A stretch of 64,000 nucleotides of DNA from Hedera helix. Taxonomy: Eukaryota; Streptophyta; Magnoliopsida; Apiales; Araliaceae. Positions within the stretch are counted from its first letter, which is position 1; every line of letters starts with the position of its first letter. The stretch is taken from contig OX359266.1 in assembly GCA_947179155.2 (NCBI GenBank), positions 21,106,598 to 21,170,597 of the forward strand, in the 5' to 3' direction. The notes beneath the pieces are model-generated. The model did not search any database. It saw only the letters and a list, made by a program, of their open reading frames with translations, and was not told the DNA's origin. Position numbers and translations under genes: made by a program. Below are positions 46,789 to 60,423 of this stretch, piece after piece.

Positions 46789-49700
46789 TGTGAGGATCCG
46801 AACTTTCAGAATTTTCTTAATAAAATTAAATAAGAATTTAATTGATAAAAATTATCAAGGTTGTTAAATTAATTATTATTTTATGTGGTTTATGGTATGT
46901 GATGAGATTTAATTAGTAAATTAAATCTGTGCATAGATTATGATAAATTGTATTGAATTTAAGTAATTGAAAAGTAAATAAATTGTTTAAAAAAAATAAT
47001 TTATTAAGAATAAGAGAAATTTCAGATAAATGTACATTAATTTGTACAGTTAAATTGTTATGAAAATGTGAAAATTTAGATTTAAAGGAAATTATATGGT
47101 AATGTGAGAAGTAAGATTTAAATATATATATTTATATATATATGAATGTTTAATTGATAATTATAAAGTTCATTAATTATAGAAATTAATGGATTAATAA
47201 TTAAATTAATCCAATTAATCTAATTTTAAATGGAACGTTAATGAAGGAATTGTAATAGTATAATTATGGGTTTTAGATGTTATCAAGAATGGTGAAGAAA
47301 TTTAGAATTTATAAAGAAGAGATGTAATTATATAAATTATATAATAATAAATTATATAATTTATATAAGGAAATTAAAGTGAAATATGAGAAAAATAATA
47401 ATTATATAAATTATATAAGAATAATTATATAATTTATATAAGGTGATTAAATTGAATGAGGATGGAAGAAATTTTATAAATTATATTTTGTGTGAAATGG
47501 AAATTATAAAAAGGGATAATTTAATTATATAAATTATATAATAATAAATTATATAATTTATATAAGAAAAGTAATGTGAAATGTAAAGAAATGAAATTAA
47601 ATGAGGAAAAATGAATGTTTTAATTCATTAAAAATTATGTTTATGCATAATTAAATTATTATGATTTTTATGAAGAATAATATTTTAGAATTGTGAACAT
47701 GTTAATGTAACATGTTGTGCAAGAAACGAAGTGAAAAATTATGAAAAATAATTTTTATAAGCTATATGAATTATTTTATGATTTTTGGAGGTATAAATTA
47801 CCTCAAATAATTACATGCATGGTATTATGCGTGTACAAAAATTTTCAAGTAAAGTACCCAAAAAGGGTCTAAATATTATTCATAAATTATATTATGAATT
47901 TTGGTAAATTAAAATAAATATTTTGTATTTATTATATAAAATATTTATTACACGAAATAATTACATAATGCTTTTAAATTTTAAATTTTGCATGAAATTC
48001 CGGAAACTTCTAAGCTTGCAGCGTGGCTAAGGCGGTGGAATTGTAAATGGTTTCCAAAGTGTTTAAGTATTAATATTATAAAAGGAAAAGAAAAGCAAAG
48101 AGCAAGAAAAAAAAACAAAACAAAACACTTTATCTTTTTCTATGTTGCCATCCGAAAACCACCACCATCCCCTTGCCGCCCGGAAACTCCATGGCCACCA
48201 CCAAGAGGGAATTTTTGGTGCTTTCAAGGAAAGGAATCAAGCTTGGAAGGTATAAAAATGAATTTAATTAATGTATTTTGTGTAATTATGGTGATAAAAT
48301 AATTGTGTGAAAAATTAGTAAATAATTAGAATAATTATTCCAAATAATTATTGGATGTTTATCTATGAATTTCATAATTTTTGGAGTAGTTTTGTGTGAA
48401 AAATTTGGAGCAAAAATGGAATTATATTGTTAAGTTGGTACACTGTTCTGCGAGGAAAACTGAAGAAGATAAGAGCTGGCCGCGTATTGCGCGGCCGTAT
48501 TTCGCTGAGGCGCGCCCAAAACGACGTCGTTTTGGGGCGTGCGAGAGTAAGAGTCGCTCCATGCGCGAGGGTCCAAGAAACGGCTATGAAACGACGCCGT
48601 TTTGGCGTCGGCAGAAACAGTCGCCGCGCATTGCGCGGGCGACCGACAACGCTGAAAATTACCAGCGTGCCCCTGCCCTTTTCAGATTATACCGACCGTG
48701 TCCCTAGAGGCACGAAAATTACAGAATTGCCCATCGACTTTCCGAAAAATTCCGGATTTGTCCCTAACGTTGCGAAAATTACAAAAATGTCCCTGAACTT
48801 TCCGGGAAATGCCGGTTGTGTCCCTAAGGGCGCGGAAATTACTAAAATGCCCCCAGAATTGATTTTAATTGAAATAAATGTTTAAAAATTGTTTAAAAAT
48901 TATAGAAAATTATAGAAAAATACTAAAAAAATAGAAATGATATTTGGGCTTTAAATTTAATATTTTTGATTTAATATTAAATATTGGGGATTAATATTTA
49001 AATATTTAAATATTAATCTAATAAGGTTACAAGTTAGAAAATGATTAAATAAAGTTTTCGGACAACCGAAAATGCTAAATTTTATCCAATGAGCCGGGTT
49101 CTCCGTAGTGAAGGTATTAAATATTAAGTTATGCTAATATTTTAAGGAATGAGGTTATTATAGTTGGCCATATAAATTAATAATTGGCCCAGATATGATA
49201 TTAATTAAGTAAATTAATATCATAAAGAGATAAATAATTATTATTTGATTATTTTATGATCATAGGTTGATCGAGTTAAAGGTTTGAGCTATCAATTTAA
49301 ATAATTGGACGACAGGCAAGTTCTTCAGTCCCTTTTATATTAAATGTTGGACTGTTATGATATGTAATTCTTGTTTTAAATGCATAAAAAAATTATGTGC
49401 TATGTGATACGTGATTAATATGACCACAATGTGTACTTTGTGTAATAATATGGGATATATTGCTATAGTAGAAGCACAAGCACGTGATGTATGACACACA
49501 CCGAACATATTAAGGTATGTGCTATGTGAAGCATAAACTGTTGAACTTGCTGAGCCGTTGTGCTCATTACTTGCTTAATAAATATTTTTCCAGGAAAGAA
49601 ATGAATTTCAAGAATATTGGATTATATAGAGACGGGTTTTCCTAAAAGGTGGTGAACGTTATTATTATATGTTTATATTATGATTCAAGGTGGATAATTT

Positions 49701-50179
49701 GTCAAAGTTATATTGATATGTTGTATGTACAGATAAGTTGGATCCGAATATGACGAGTATAGTTTAAATTGTGAACTGTAATTGTTCAACATGAATATTA
49801 TGATAGAGACTATTATATGGTTGACTATGAATTACGACATAAGAATATTGTATGGATATAAATGACATTAAATGTTGAATGTTGACCTTTATGATACGGG
49901 TTACAGAAAAAAAAGAATAAGTAAAGGTTGCGATCCAGGGACTAGGATCGAGATGTAAGGATTTTAAATATCCAAATATTTTAATACAATGATTGAATCG
50001 AGAAAAAGAAAAAATTTATATGAGAATTTTTTATAATTGATGATTTTAAAATCAATTAATGGATTAAAGAAGGAGGTTAAAGATTTATTAACGGACCGAA
50101 ATTTGGACGTAAGGAAGATAATGTATCATAAATACAAAATTTAAGGGAAGAAAGTGGGTCGAATTTCGGGGTCGTTACA
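46789..50179 (+). repeat. Gypsy solo LTR, 3.39 kb
   Basis: Starts TGTGAGGATCCG, ends GGGGTCGTTACA, and is flanked by the perfect 5-bp TSD ATAAT (46784-46788 and 50180-50184). No internal region, so it is a solo LTR left by recombination. It contains three long AT hairpins (47328-47565), a GC-rich island (48478-48650) with a palindrome, a 60-bp tandem repeat (48649-48858) and the shared hairpin (49545-49574). The frames at 47988, 48396 and 48427 lie across these repeats and are not genes. Confidence 0.92.
48649..48858. repeat. 60-bp tandem repeat, about 3.5 units
   Basis: TGTCCCTA recurs at 48699, 48759 and 48819, exactly 60 bp apart, with CGAAAATTAC and CTTTCCG words in each unit. Because 60 is divisible by three, one frame stays open across all units, which explains the open frame at 48427-48885. 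Confidence 0.9.
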
Positions 50180-50184
50180 ATAAT

Positions 50185-50831
50185 GCCTGGGTGTAATCCT
50201 ATAAATTTTAACCCTTACAGATACCCTTACATATAGAAGGCTGAGATAGAAAAGATGGTGAAAGAGATGCTTGCTAGTGGGATAATAAAGAACAATACAT
50301 CCCTATATGCCTCTACTGTCTTGCTGGTTAAAAAGAAAGATAACACTTAAAGATTCTGTGTTGACTATAGAGCCTTAAACAATATCACTATCAAGAACAA
50401 GTTTCCCATACCTATCATTTAAGAGTTACTGAATGAGCTAAAAGGGAGCAAATTCAACACTAAACTGGACCTGAGAAGTGGTTATCACTAAATCAAAGTT
50501 AAATAGGAAGACACCTATACAACAGCCTTCAAGACTCATCAATAGCACTATGAATTCTTAGTTATGTCGTTTGGTTTGACCAATGCCCCTGCCACATTTC
50601 AATGTATCATAAATGAGGTATTTGCTCCCTACCTAAGAAAGTTTGTGTTAGTGTTCTTTGATGACATCCTAGTTTATAGTCCTTCATTAGAAAGTCATAA
50701 AGAGCGCCTACAGAAAGCCTTTGATATACTGAGGGTGAAAAAGTTTATCATTAAAAAGACCAAATGTACATTTGCTCAAACTCAGGTGAAATACCTGGGC
50801 CATATCATAAATGAAATAAAAGAGGCTGCAA
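50185..50831 (+). pseudogene. Outer gypsy reverse transcriptase, first part
   Basis: In the same frame as 46202-46788 once the solo LTR and one TSD are discounted. Reads NPYRYPY, GIIKNN, VLLVKKKDN, NKFPIP, LDLRSGYH, then MSFGLTNAPATFQ and LVFFDDILVYS with catalytic FDDI intact. Stops at 50234, 50348, 50420, 50489, 50504 and 50543 break the first 126 codons; none is a frameshift. Interrupted at 50832 by a copia solo LTR. The lineage looks Reina-like from LVFFDDILVYS and LGVQW, but this is from memory. Confidence 0.88.
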
Positions 50832-52640
50832 TGTTGATTTTTAATATCCATGAACATATAATCAAATTGCACAATAGCAGCGAAAGCATGGTAAAATTAG
50901 AATTTAAAATTTCATAAACCATAACCAAGATCAACCTTTATGCACAATTATTAATTAACAAGAAGGAGATAAAGAATTATACCCTTGCAGACACTAGCTT
51001 CCACATGTACATGTTTTACTCTAATTCCTTTGGGTTTTCCTTGAATTCCACCGATTAGATTCATTTGATCAACGTTAGCCACCCAAGTGTTTGTCCTCTA
51101 GATGTGATCCACCAAGGAAGAATAAAGATTCAAGAAGTAGGTGATGACAAACCCTAGTTTTCTCTCTTCTAATTTCTTAGATTTAGAGAACTTGTAAGTA
51201 CTCTTCCAAAACTTATAGAAATATATGTAACCCTGATTCTTAATAAAACTCCTCTTATTTATATATATAGTCAACCCTCCTAACACTTTTAGGAATAAAA
51301 TTTTAAATTAAACTCCTAATCTTATTAAGAACTTATATGAGAGTACTCTTATTAATTAATTCCTAAACCATTTAGGAACTAAATAATAATAATAGTAATA
51401 ATAATAATAAGACTCCTCTTATTAATTTATAATTATTATTTTCAAAATACTAAATAATAAATATTAAACTATTTAATTTAATATATCACCATAGTATAAA
51501 TTAAATATACTTAATATATTATTATGATTATGTCATTTACTTCTTATATATATATATTTTTTTTTTTATTTTTTTTTTTTTGCGGTGTGGCCCTATAGGT
51601 TCTCCATATTAAACTGATTGTAGAATAAATCAATTAGAACAATTCTAATCTTATTTAAATAAATAAATTAAAATATTTAATATATTTAAATAAATAATAT
51701 TTATTCCACTATAAGGGTAAGCGCCTTAGTGATCAACGACTTTCCAGATAATATAAATTTTAACATTTAATTATAAATGAACCTTTCAGTGAATAGCTGT
51801 CATACAATTCAATCATTCTACCATATAATGTCACAATCAAATATAAGACATGAATTTGCTATCAAGTCTTATTTTATTTGATCCTATGCATTTTGATTAT
51901 GAAATGCACAACTCCTATTTAATATAAATTGGAAACTTCTTTCTAATTTCTATTATGCCTTGACCAATGACTACTGAGTTGTCATTTATCGAATCGCATA
52001 GAACATTCTAACATTTTACTAGAAGTGGTAAATTCTTTATTGATCATTCACATATCTCTATGTACAACTTAGTATACCCAAGCATACCCTATGATATACC
52101 TTAAATGTCTTAAGAATATGTCAAAGTATAATTTATCATACACAAGATACTATGATTGTCTCAAGTTCAAGAATCACTTGTACTACTATCACATTTAGAA
52201 TACATATTGACAGGCGAGTAAAACTCCATTAGGCATTCCTTTAGCGAGTCACGTTCAGTAAAATTATTCTTTAACCAGCACCAATATACTTGCTTTAGTG
52301 TCTCTATAAAAATGATTATAAGATCAATTACCATCTTCATAAGAGTTAGCATAGTATGTACTAATCTGTCCAGATTCACTAATCCCCTTTTAAGTGATCC
52401 CACGATTAGGAACAATTTTAGTTTTTAACTATCTTGAATTTAGATCTCAATGGCATGATCATCATCATAATTCTAAAAATATTACTAAAAAACTATGGTT
52501 TTATCACAATTAATATCATCAATTAAATATGGATAAATAAAATGCATTTATATAAATAAAATTTTATTAATAAATAAATAAGATTATAAAGTATATGCAA
52601 TATCATCAAATATGATTGGCTTGTCTGCATACTACTTTCA
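50832..52640 (-). repeat. Copia solo LTR, 1.81 kb
   Basis: Starts TGTTGATTTT, ends GCATACTACTTTCA, and matches the copia LTRs at 1322 and 8906 with clear divergence. Flanks TGCAA (50827-50831) and TGCAG (52641-52645) are a 5-bp TSD with one later change. No internal region. A T-rich run lies near 51550-51580. The frames at 51098 and 52167 are antisense LTR frames seen in other copies. Confidence 0.9.
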
Positions 52641-53247
52641 TGCAGATGAGAAGAAGGTTTAAGAAATGAAGCAATGGCTGAAACCTACATCCTTAAAGTC
52701 CCTAAGAGGATTTCTTGGCCTCACTGGGTATTACATAAGATTTTTCCAAAATTATGGGATTATTAGTAAACCCCTAGCCCATTTGTTCAAAAAGAGGGTT
52801 TTTAAGTGGGATGATGAAGCTGATAAGGCATTTGATAAACTTAAAACAACACTAGCCACTGACCCAGCCCTAGCTCTCCCTAACTTCTCTAAAACATTTG
52901 TGGTTGAAATAGATGCATGCTATAATGGCATATGAGTTGTTCTAATGAATGAGGGTAGACCTATAACCTTTCTAAGCAAGGCATTATTTGCTAAACACCT
53001 AGGAATGTCAATTTATGAAAAAAAAAAGTTATTGGCAATCATCTTGGCAGTACAAAAATGGAGGACACACCTGTTGGGGCAACTCTTCACCATTAAAATA
53101 GACCATGAAACACTCAAGTATTTCCTGGAACAAAAACTAACAACATTAATGCATAAAAAACGGGTCTCAAAGATGTTGGAGTTTGGCTATACCATACAAT
53201 ATAAGAAGGGTAAAGAGAACTTAGTGGCTAATGCCTTGTCCAAGAAT
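52641..53247 (+). pseudogene. Outer gypsy RT connection and RNase H
   Basis: Continues the frame of 50185-50831 without a shift. Reads LRGFLGLTGYYIRFFQNYG, FKWDDEADKAFDKLKTTL, VVEIDACYNG, MNEGRPITFLSKAL, KIDHETLKYFLEQKLTT and QYKKGKENLVANALSK, so the RNase H aspartates are visible. Stops at 52660 (TAA) and 52933 (TGA). Cut at 53248 by the LARD-like LTR; integrase is not in the window. Confidence 0.88.
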
Positions 53248-54389
53248 TGTGACGACCCCGAATCCGGGTCCCTTGAACCTCAGATTCGGTTCAATACGAG
53301 TACAACATTTTCCTTATTGTTCATGAATTACAATAATATTATAATTGCTAAATAATCATTTATTTATAATTTTACAACATCTATTTATATTCCAGAATTG
53401 AAATCTATAAACATTCCTAGTATGTCTCAATACCATACATGATACGACATTCTATTATAATTAATTTGAGTATTTAACACTCATATTACATACCAACCAA
53501 TTCTTATACTACATAATCATTTTACCTGTCCAATTCGGACTGATATCTACAATGGTCGTGCTAGAACTTCAGTGAATGTAATATGCATTCTTGTTTCTTG
53601 ATCTTTATCAAAAACTTCGAATAACTTGCACTATCTGAAAAATATTGGTTTTAAGCAAAAGTGAGCACGACGGCTCAACAAGTGTAACAGCTACACATAA
53701 CACATTGCATGTTTCACATATTAAACATACTCTACATATTATATGTATATCATGTTTTTCATTTTATGAATGCTTCATACTTCTTATGCATCACATATAA
53801 TACATATCTAGCATATATCAAGTCATGCTTGTTATTCTGTACATACTTCGCATATAATCATACTTCATGCGTTTCACATAACACAAATATCATCAATATA
53901 TTTTCATATCAATAATTTAATAACATATGGTTACATAGAAATGCATATATGAGCAAGTTCTAAAAAACTTGTCTGGTTTATTCTACTATTTACGCTTATT
54001 TTGCGTTTTTCGTTCAACCTACAATTTATATATAAAATTGACATAATTATTAAATACAATGACTATTAATTAGTCTTTATATAAGACTTTAACTGCAAAT
54101 CATTAACTCTTAAGATGTCCGACAAATGAACTTTAAGTTTCGGACAAAAACCCTAGTCCAAATACAGTTCGGACATATCGGGTACGCTTAACTAACTTAC
54201 GTCTTCACTACACGTTCTCCGCATGACCCACTTTTTAATAAGTTGTCTAAATTAGTCATAAACAGACTATTTACACTGATTTAATTCAATTAAACTTTCT
54301 TCCTTTACATAACTTAATTATTTGGACATTCAATAATGTACCAAACATCTCAAAATATAATCTACATTGATAATATAAAACTAAATTCA

Positions 54390-54640
54390 AATATTATTAA
54401 CCATTTAATAATATTTTACTCACTTATTAATATTATTAACCATTTAATAATATTTTAATCTCTTACTAATATTATTAACCATTTAATAATATTTTAATCT
54501 CTTACAAATATTATTAACTATTTAATAATATTTTAATCACTTATTAATATTATTAACTATTTAATAATATTTTAATCACTTATTAATATTATTAATTATT
54601 TAATAATATTTTAATCACTTACTAATATTATTAAATATAA
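54390..54640. repeat. 39-bp tandem hairpin repeat
   Basis: Six full units and one partial unit, each with AATATTATTAA paired with TTAATAATATT around a short loop. A related array sits at 58525-58740 in the nested solo LTR. Confidence 0.9.
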
Positions 54641-56232
54641 ATAATTTACTCATTTTGCAATATTTAATATTTAAACAATTAAATGAAAATTGTTTTATCA
54701 CTTTCTTATTCCTTTAATTTATTCCTTTAATTTATTTAATATTAATTAAATAATTAATTAATCTAATTAAACTTAATTATTTATTTATCTTTGCATAAAC
54801 AATTATTTACATAACCTTATTTCTTTTTAATTATTATTTAATATCATTAAAATAATAATCAATTAATTAATTATACTCAAATCCTTTACTGATTATTTAA
54901 ATAATAATCCCTTAATTAATTAACCCCATTTAATATTCATTAAATAACAAATGATCATTTTATTCACTTCATCTCCTTTTAATTATTATTTAATATCCTT
55001 TAAATAATAATTAATTAACTAATTATCCTTATTTATTAAAATAATAAATAATTACCTTATAAACTTTATCTTTCTTTAATTACTATTTAATATCCTTTAA
55101 ATAATAATTAATTATCTAATCATCCTTATTTATTATTTTAATATTAATTAAATAATAAATAATTATTTATTAACTTTATATCCTTCTTTATTTATTATTT
55201 AATAATAAATAATTAGCTATTAAATTTATTTTCTTTAATTATTATTTACTATCAATTAATTAATTATAATAATGGCTTTATTTACTTTATTTATTATTTA
55301 TTATATAAATAATAAATAATTATTAAACTTGTGTCCCAAATTAATTATATAAAATTTTAAACATCTTTATCCAATTTGGACTTAAATGACCCGACCCGAT
55401 CCGAAACGAAAAATACACTGCCATTAATAGTTATTAGGACCCGACCCCTAGTTAGCAGAATCTGCTAATTTGCCATTTCAGATTTTCCAACTTTTACTCC
55501 TTTGATTAAAACTTACATAACTTCTTCATTTTAAAATATTCATTAGAATTTTCCCATCTACAACTTCTATTTAGATCACAAAATCAAATTCCAACCGTAA
55601 CTAGACTCAAAACGGCTCACAAGGATAAAGTGAAAACTAACTTCACAAATCCTTGGTTCAGTTTGTTTAAACTTGAACAAAATAACATCTACACATTCAA
55701 ATGACACCAACTCAATGTTTTTGTCTTCCTAACTTCATGTTTTACAACATTTCATGGTTCGATCACGTTTTTGAAAATGTTTTGACAAGAAATTTAAGAT
55801 CGAACCATCTAGGGTTTTACCGGTAAATCACTATATAGGTTTTTCTTCCCTTTAATTGCGTAATACACATACCAATACTTGTATTAACTGTATAAAACTA
55901 TGAATATACCTATATATCATAGTTTTAGACCTCTAGAGCATCAAAATAACTTTTGAACGGTTAAAAATAAATTTTAACCGTTTAAAACATATATAGACTA
56001 TACAAATGAACTAAAGAAGGTTTAGAACACTTTTGAACCTCTTTTACATAGATGATCTTCTACCTCAAGATATGAACTTGGCTTGTGACTCCTCATTGAC
56101 TATCCTCTAGCAATCTACTTGATGGATAATCAACTCACAAGAGTTTGCTTGCTTTTCTCTCAAAGAAGCTCTCTTTTCGCTCCAGCATTCCTAGTAAAAT
56201 GACTAACCAACACAAACCCTGGGTGCAACACT

Positions 56233-56242
56233 CTATATATAG
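56233..56242 (-). promoter_or_regulatory. TATA box of LARD LTR
   Basis: Minus-strand CTATATATAG, followed in the sense direction by TTTGTGTTGG-type and pyrimidine-rich sequence. The matching place in the nested LTR has CTATAAATAG at 60122-60131. Confidence 0.6.
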
Positions 56243-56529
56243 CACTACTATAATCATCATTAACATCCACTAATCAACAGTATTGGTCAATTTAAGACTC
56301 TAATCTTGCTTACTATTACATGAATGACCACTTGGTAGACACTTTGATTGACCATATGAATGACTAGGGTGGTTGGGGAGTTGTTGAACCATTTTGCACT
56401 AAAAAATATCCAACAAACAAGCTTCACATCCATGTGGACCCAAAAATTTGGAATTTGTAATTTATTACTCCAATTTGGCTTTATTTTTATGTCCTATATT
56501 ATTATATAAGCATCCATATATATATACAC

Positions 56530-56573
<44 letters not shown>

Positions 56574-57261
56574 GCACATTGGGCTCCATTTTGAACATTG
56601 AAATTAATTGCAATTAGACCTTGAATTACCATTGTTTGGCTCAACAATTTAATTCATTTGGGCTACTATATTAAATACCCTATGTTACATTTAATTAAAA
56701 TAAGCATTGAGTTTGTTTAATTATTACATGGATCAAGGTTAAATTAAATTACATGGACTACTAGGTTAATTAATTTGACCTAGTTTAATACCCCATTTGA
56801 ACTTATATTATAATTCAATTAGATTTGTTTTAAATTATTCTACCACATTAGGTTACTCAATTAACTCACCCATAGTTAATTCTCATCACTACATTCATTC
56901 TTCTAACAATTAACTAATATTTGGTTAATTTTCTCTCTTTTCTACCAACTAGGGTTGTTCAATTAATCTTACATTAGTTAATTCTCTACACTCAACAATA
57001 CTTGAAAATATTTTTCCAACACTTTGACCATCATTTGACTTTTAAATGTTTGGGCTACATAGTTTACTTTGCATTGGGTTCTCTTATTTAATTACATGGG
57101 CTACCCAACACAACTCTCACATCTTTCATAACTTGTGCTAGGTAATTTATTTAATTGGATTACCATCACATTATATACAATACTTGCCAACATAATTTAA
57201 TTGAGCTTATATTAATTACCTCTTGGATTATAACATTTGTGCTTATTATTTAATTACCTAC

Positions 57262-60200
57262 TGTAACGACCCCAAATCCGGGTTCTTTAACTTCGGGTTT
57301 GGTTCTCACTGTACAAATACATAACAACAATGAAATACATATATTGTATTCAAACTTCGCGGAATAATACAAAAGGATCCTTAACAAAAGGTTACACTTC
57401 CCAATGTCTATTACCTTAATCTTAACATTACATATCTTAAGGGAAATACAAAAGATTTACAACAGTAATTACATAACAGTAATATAAACTAGCATGCAAT
57501 TACTAAAACTAAACATTCGCTTTCCCCTTGCCTTTGTCCGATTTAGAGCTTTCGGGAATGGTTGAAATATAGTCATGATATAGCAAGAATGAGCAACTAA
57601 ATGGCTCAGCAAGTTTATAAACAACAATCATACGATTTATCATGATGAAGGGAAATAACTTCAAGGTTTCAACAATAGCAATTGTGAAAGATAACAAGAA
57701 TCAATGTTCAATAAAAAAAGGAATTGACTCTTTACTGCTGAGTGGTCTTTAATGACCATGAACTGCTACTAAGGTAGAACAGACATACAATGTCTGACTC
57801 CTTGTTAAAATAACGGGACACTTGAGGGGATCAGTCCTCTCATGTCCTATGTATATGCATCACATTTAGTTTTCTTGCGCGCTGTCGGGTCTTCGACAAA
57901 TAAAAATCCCCTTTAACTAAGGTTGTTCTATCTCAGTCTTACTGTAAGAATCCGCACCAGCCAATGGTTTGGATAAGCTTTTATAATATTCAACTAAATG
58001 AATTTAACATGCATTTGTCTAGCCGAAACAATTAGCTTAGACGTTCTTAAACAGTTTGCAAAAGCACTATGTGCGAATACAATAATCAATAACGATGTGA
58101 AGTAATTTTCGATAATTAATTCACTCAAAGGTCTGTCAAATATCTACGAGTGTAGATACTTGCTCAACAATAATTGAATTGCTCAAAGTAATTAAAGTTG
58201 AATAATAATTGCAACAATAAGTACAAGTTAAGGGTAGAAGACTTGCAATAGAAATTACAAGCTAAAGTTAGAAAACTTGTCTCGTGCGTCGTTTACTGCT
58301 AACCAAATTAATCTAACAATCTTTGAACGAACCTAACAATTAAATCAATTTGATCTTAAATTAGTATCATATACTTGTAAGTATAATGATCTTTATAAAC
58401 TTTACGAACCACATAATTGATTAATTATGGGTAATTAAACACTTAGAAAAATATTATCACTACTTGGTAATATTTCAATCACATTAAACCTATATTAATT
58501 ATTTAATATAGTTTAAACTCTTATCTAATATTATTAATAATTTAATAATATTTTATTAACCTTCTATTATTATTAATCATTTAATAATATTATATTCATT
58601 ATCTAATATTATTAATCATTTAATAATATTTTATTAATTATCTAATATTATTAATTATTTAATAATATTTTATTCATTAACTAATATTATTAATCATTTA
58701 ATAATATTTTATTTATTATCTAATATTTTATTAATTTATTAATATTATTACCCATGTAGTAATATTTAATCATATACAAATGTTATAACATTTAATAACC
58801 TTTTAATCACATATTAATATTATTTATCACTTAATAATATTTTATTAGAAATAATACCAATGGTTAACTTTTTAATTGTGTTATCTTTAGTCTTTATTTT
58901 AAACATTTAGCTACCCATTAGTTATTAATAAACTCCATATACACATTCATTTTACAAGTTTATCTTGGGTTTTAAGTCCCTAACGGTGTTTCGTTTAGAC
59001 TTTTTATTAACCGACAAGTTAAACCGAAGTTCTAACTTGGTAAAACTTTAAAATATCAAAATTTTGACTTTTTAAAACTGGGTCAGCGCTGGCGGCGCTG
59101 GCCATAGGCTTATTATAGTGCCGGCGGCGCTCAAAGCAGAAGGTCCGAGCGCTAGCGGCGCTCGTTTTGGCTGTCCGGACCTCTTTTACTCAAACTGCCA
59201 TAACATATTCATTTCAAAACATTTTAAGGCGATTCTTGAGTCCATTCTCATCAGAATTTCCCCCTCTACAACTTCTCGTTAGATCACAAATCCAAATTCC
59301 AAACGGAACTGGGCTAAAAATGGCTCACAAGGACAAAGTGATATCTAACTTCACAAATCCTTGGTTTTATTGGTTCAAACTTGAACAAAATAACATCTAT
59401 ACATTCATATGACACCAACTCAGTGTTGTTGTCTCCCTAACTTCTTATTTTACAATATTCCATGGTTCAATCACATTTTTGAAAACGTTTTACACGAAAT
59501 TTACAAATCGAACCACCTAGGATTTAAAAATGACATCCTTTTTGGTAAAAGCTATAACTTCTTTGTTATTCATTATTTTTGAAAAGTTCAAAAAGGTTTT
59601 ATCTTTAAAACTCATAGATCTAGCTTTCTAGCCATAAAAATCTACTTTCTGATTTGTACATTTCAAAATACAACCATAAACCTAGCATGCATAGTTAGGG
59701 TTTACCGGTAAGATTGTGTTATGAACTTTTCTACCATTTTTATGTATTTCTAACATACCAAAACATGTTATAAACACATAGATCTATGAATATACATATA
59801 TTACATAGTTAAATACTTCTAGATCATCAAAACGAGTTTTGATCGGTTAAAAATAGATTTTAACCGATCAAAAGCTTTCTAGACTACAAAAATGAAATAA
59901 GATGAAGTTGAGAGCACTTTTAAACCTTGAGGTCTTGGATGCTCTTCTTCTCCTTCTACCAAAGTAAGTTGTGTAGCTAGTGGACATACACCAAGGCTTC
60001 CTCTACCTTTTCCTCACACAAACACAAGTGTATCTCTCTTTTAACTCACAAAAGCTCTCTCTCTTTTCTCTAGAAAATGTCTAGCGAATGACTAACAAAC
60101 TTGAACCAAGTGTGGAGCATTCTATTTATAGCCATCAACTAACTCCTCATTAGCTTGCTAATTCACCCATGTTGGTGAAATTAGTGCTTAATTACAATTA

Positions 60201-60390
60201 CTATTGCATGGAATGACTAGGTGATTGACTAGGTGATTGACTAGGGTGGTTGGTCAACCTTGTCATAGAGTGAATTAGAAGCAACATGGAAATCAAGCTA
60301 TCTAAGTGGGGCCCTCCAAAAATTCAGCAAAATGGCTTTTCCAAGCCATTTTTCCTTTATTTTTAATGCTAAAATGTGCATATATACATC

Positions 60391-60423
<33 letters not shown>

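Noticed and set aside
48427..48885. 152-codon open frame in GC-rich DNA
   Set aside because: Its openness follows from a 60-bp tandem repeat and GC-rich LTR sequence; it lies within a solo LTR and has no recognisable domain.
52167..53247. Whether the outer gypsy and the Tekay-like element at 11439 are the same family
   Set aside because: RT motifs differ (LVFFDDILVYS against VVVFIDDILIYS), the strand differs and the RNase H sequences are clearly distinct.
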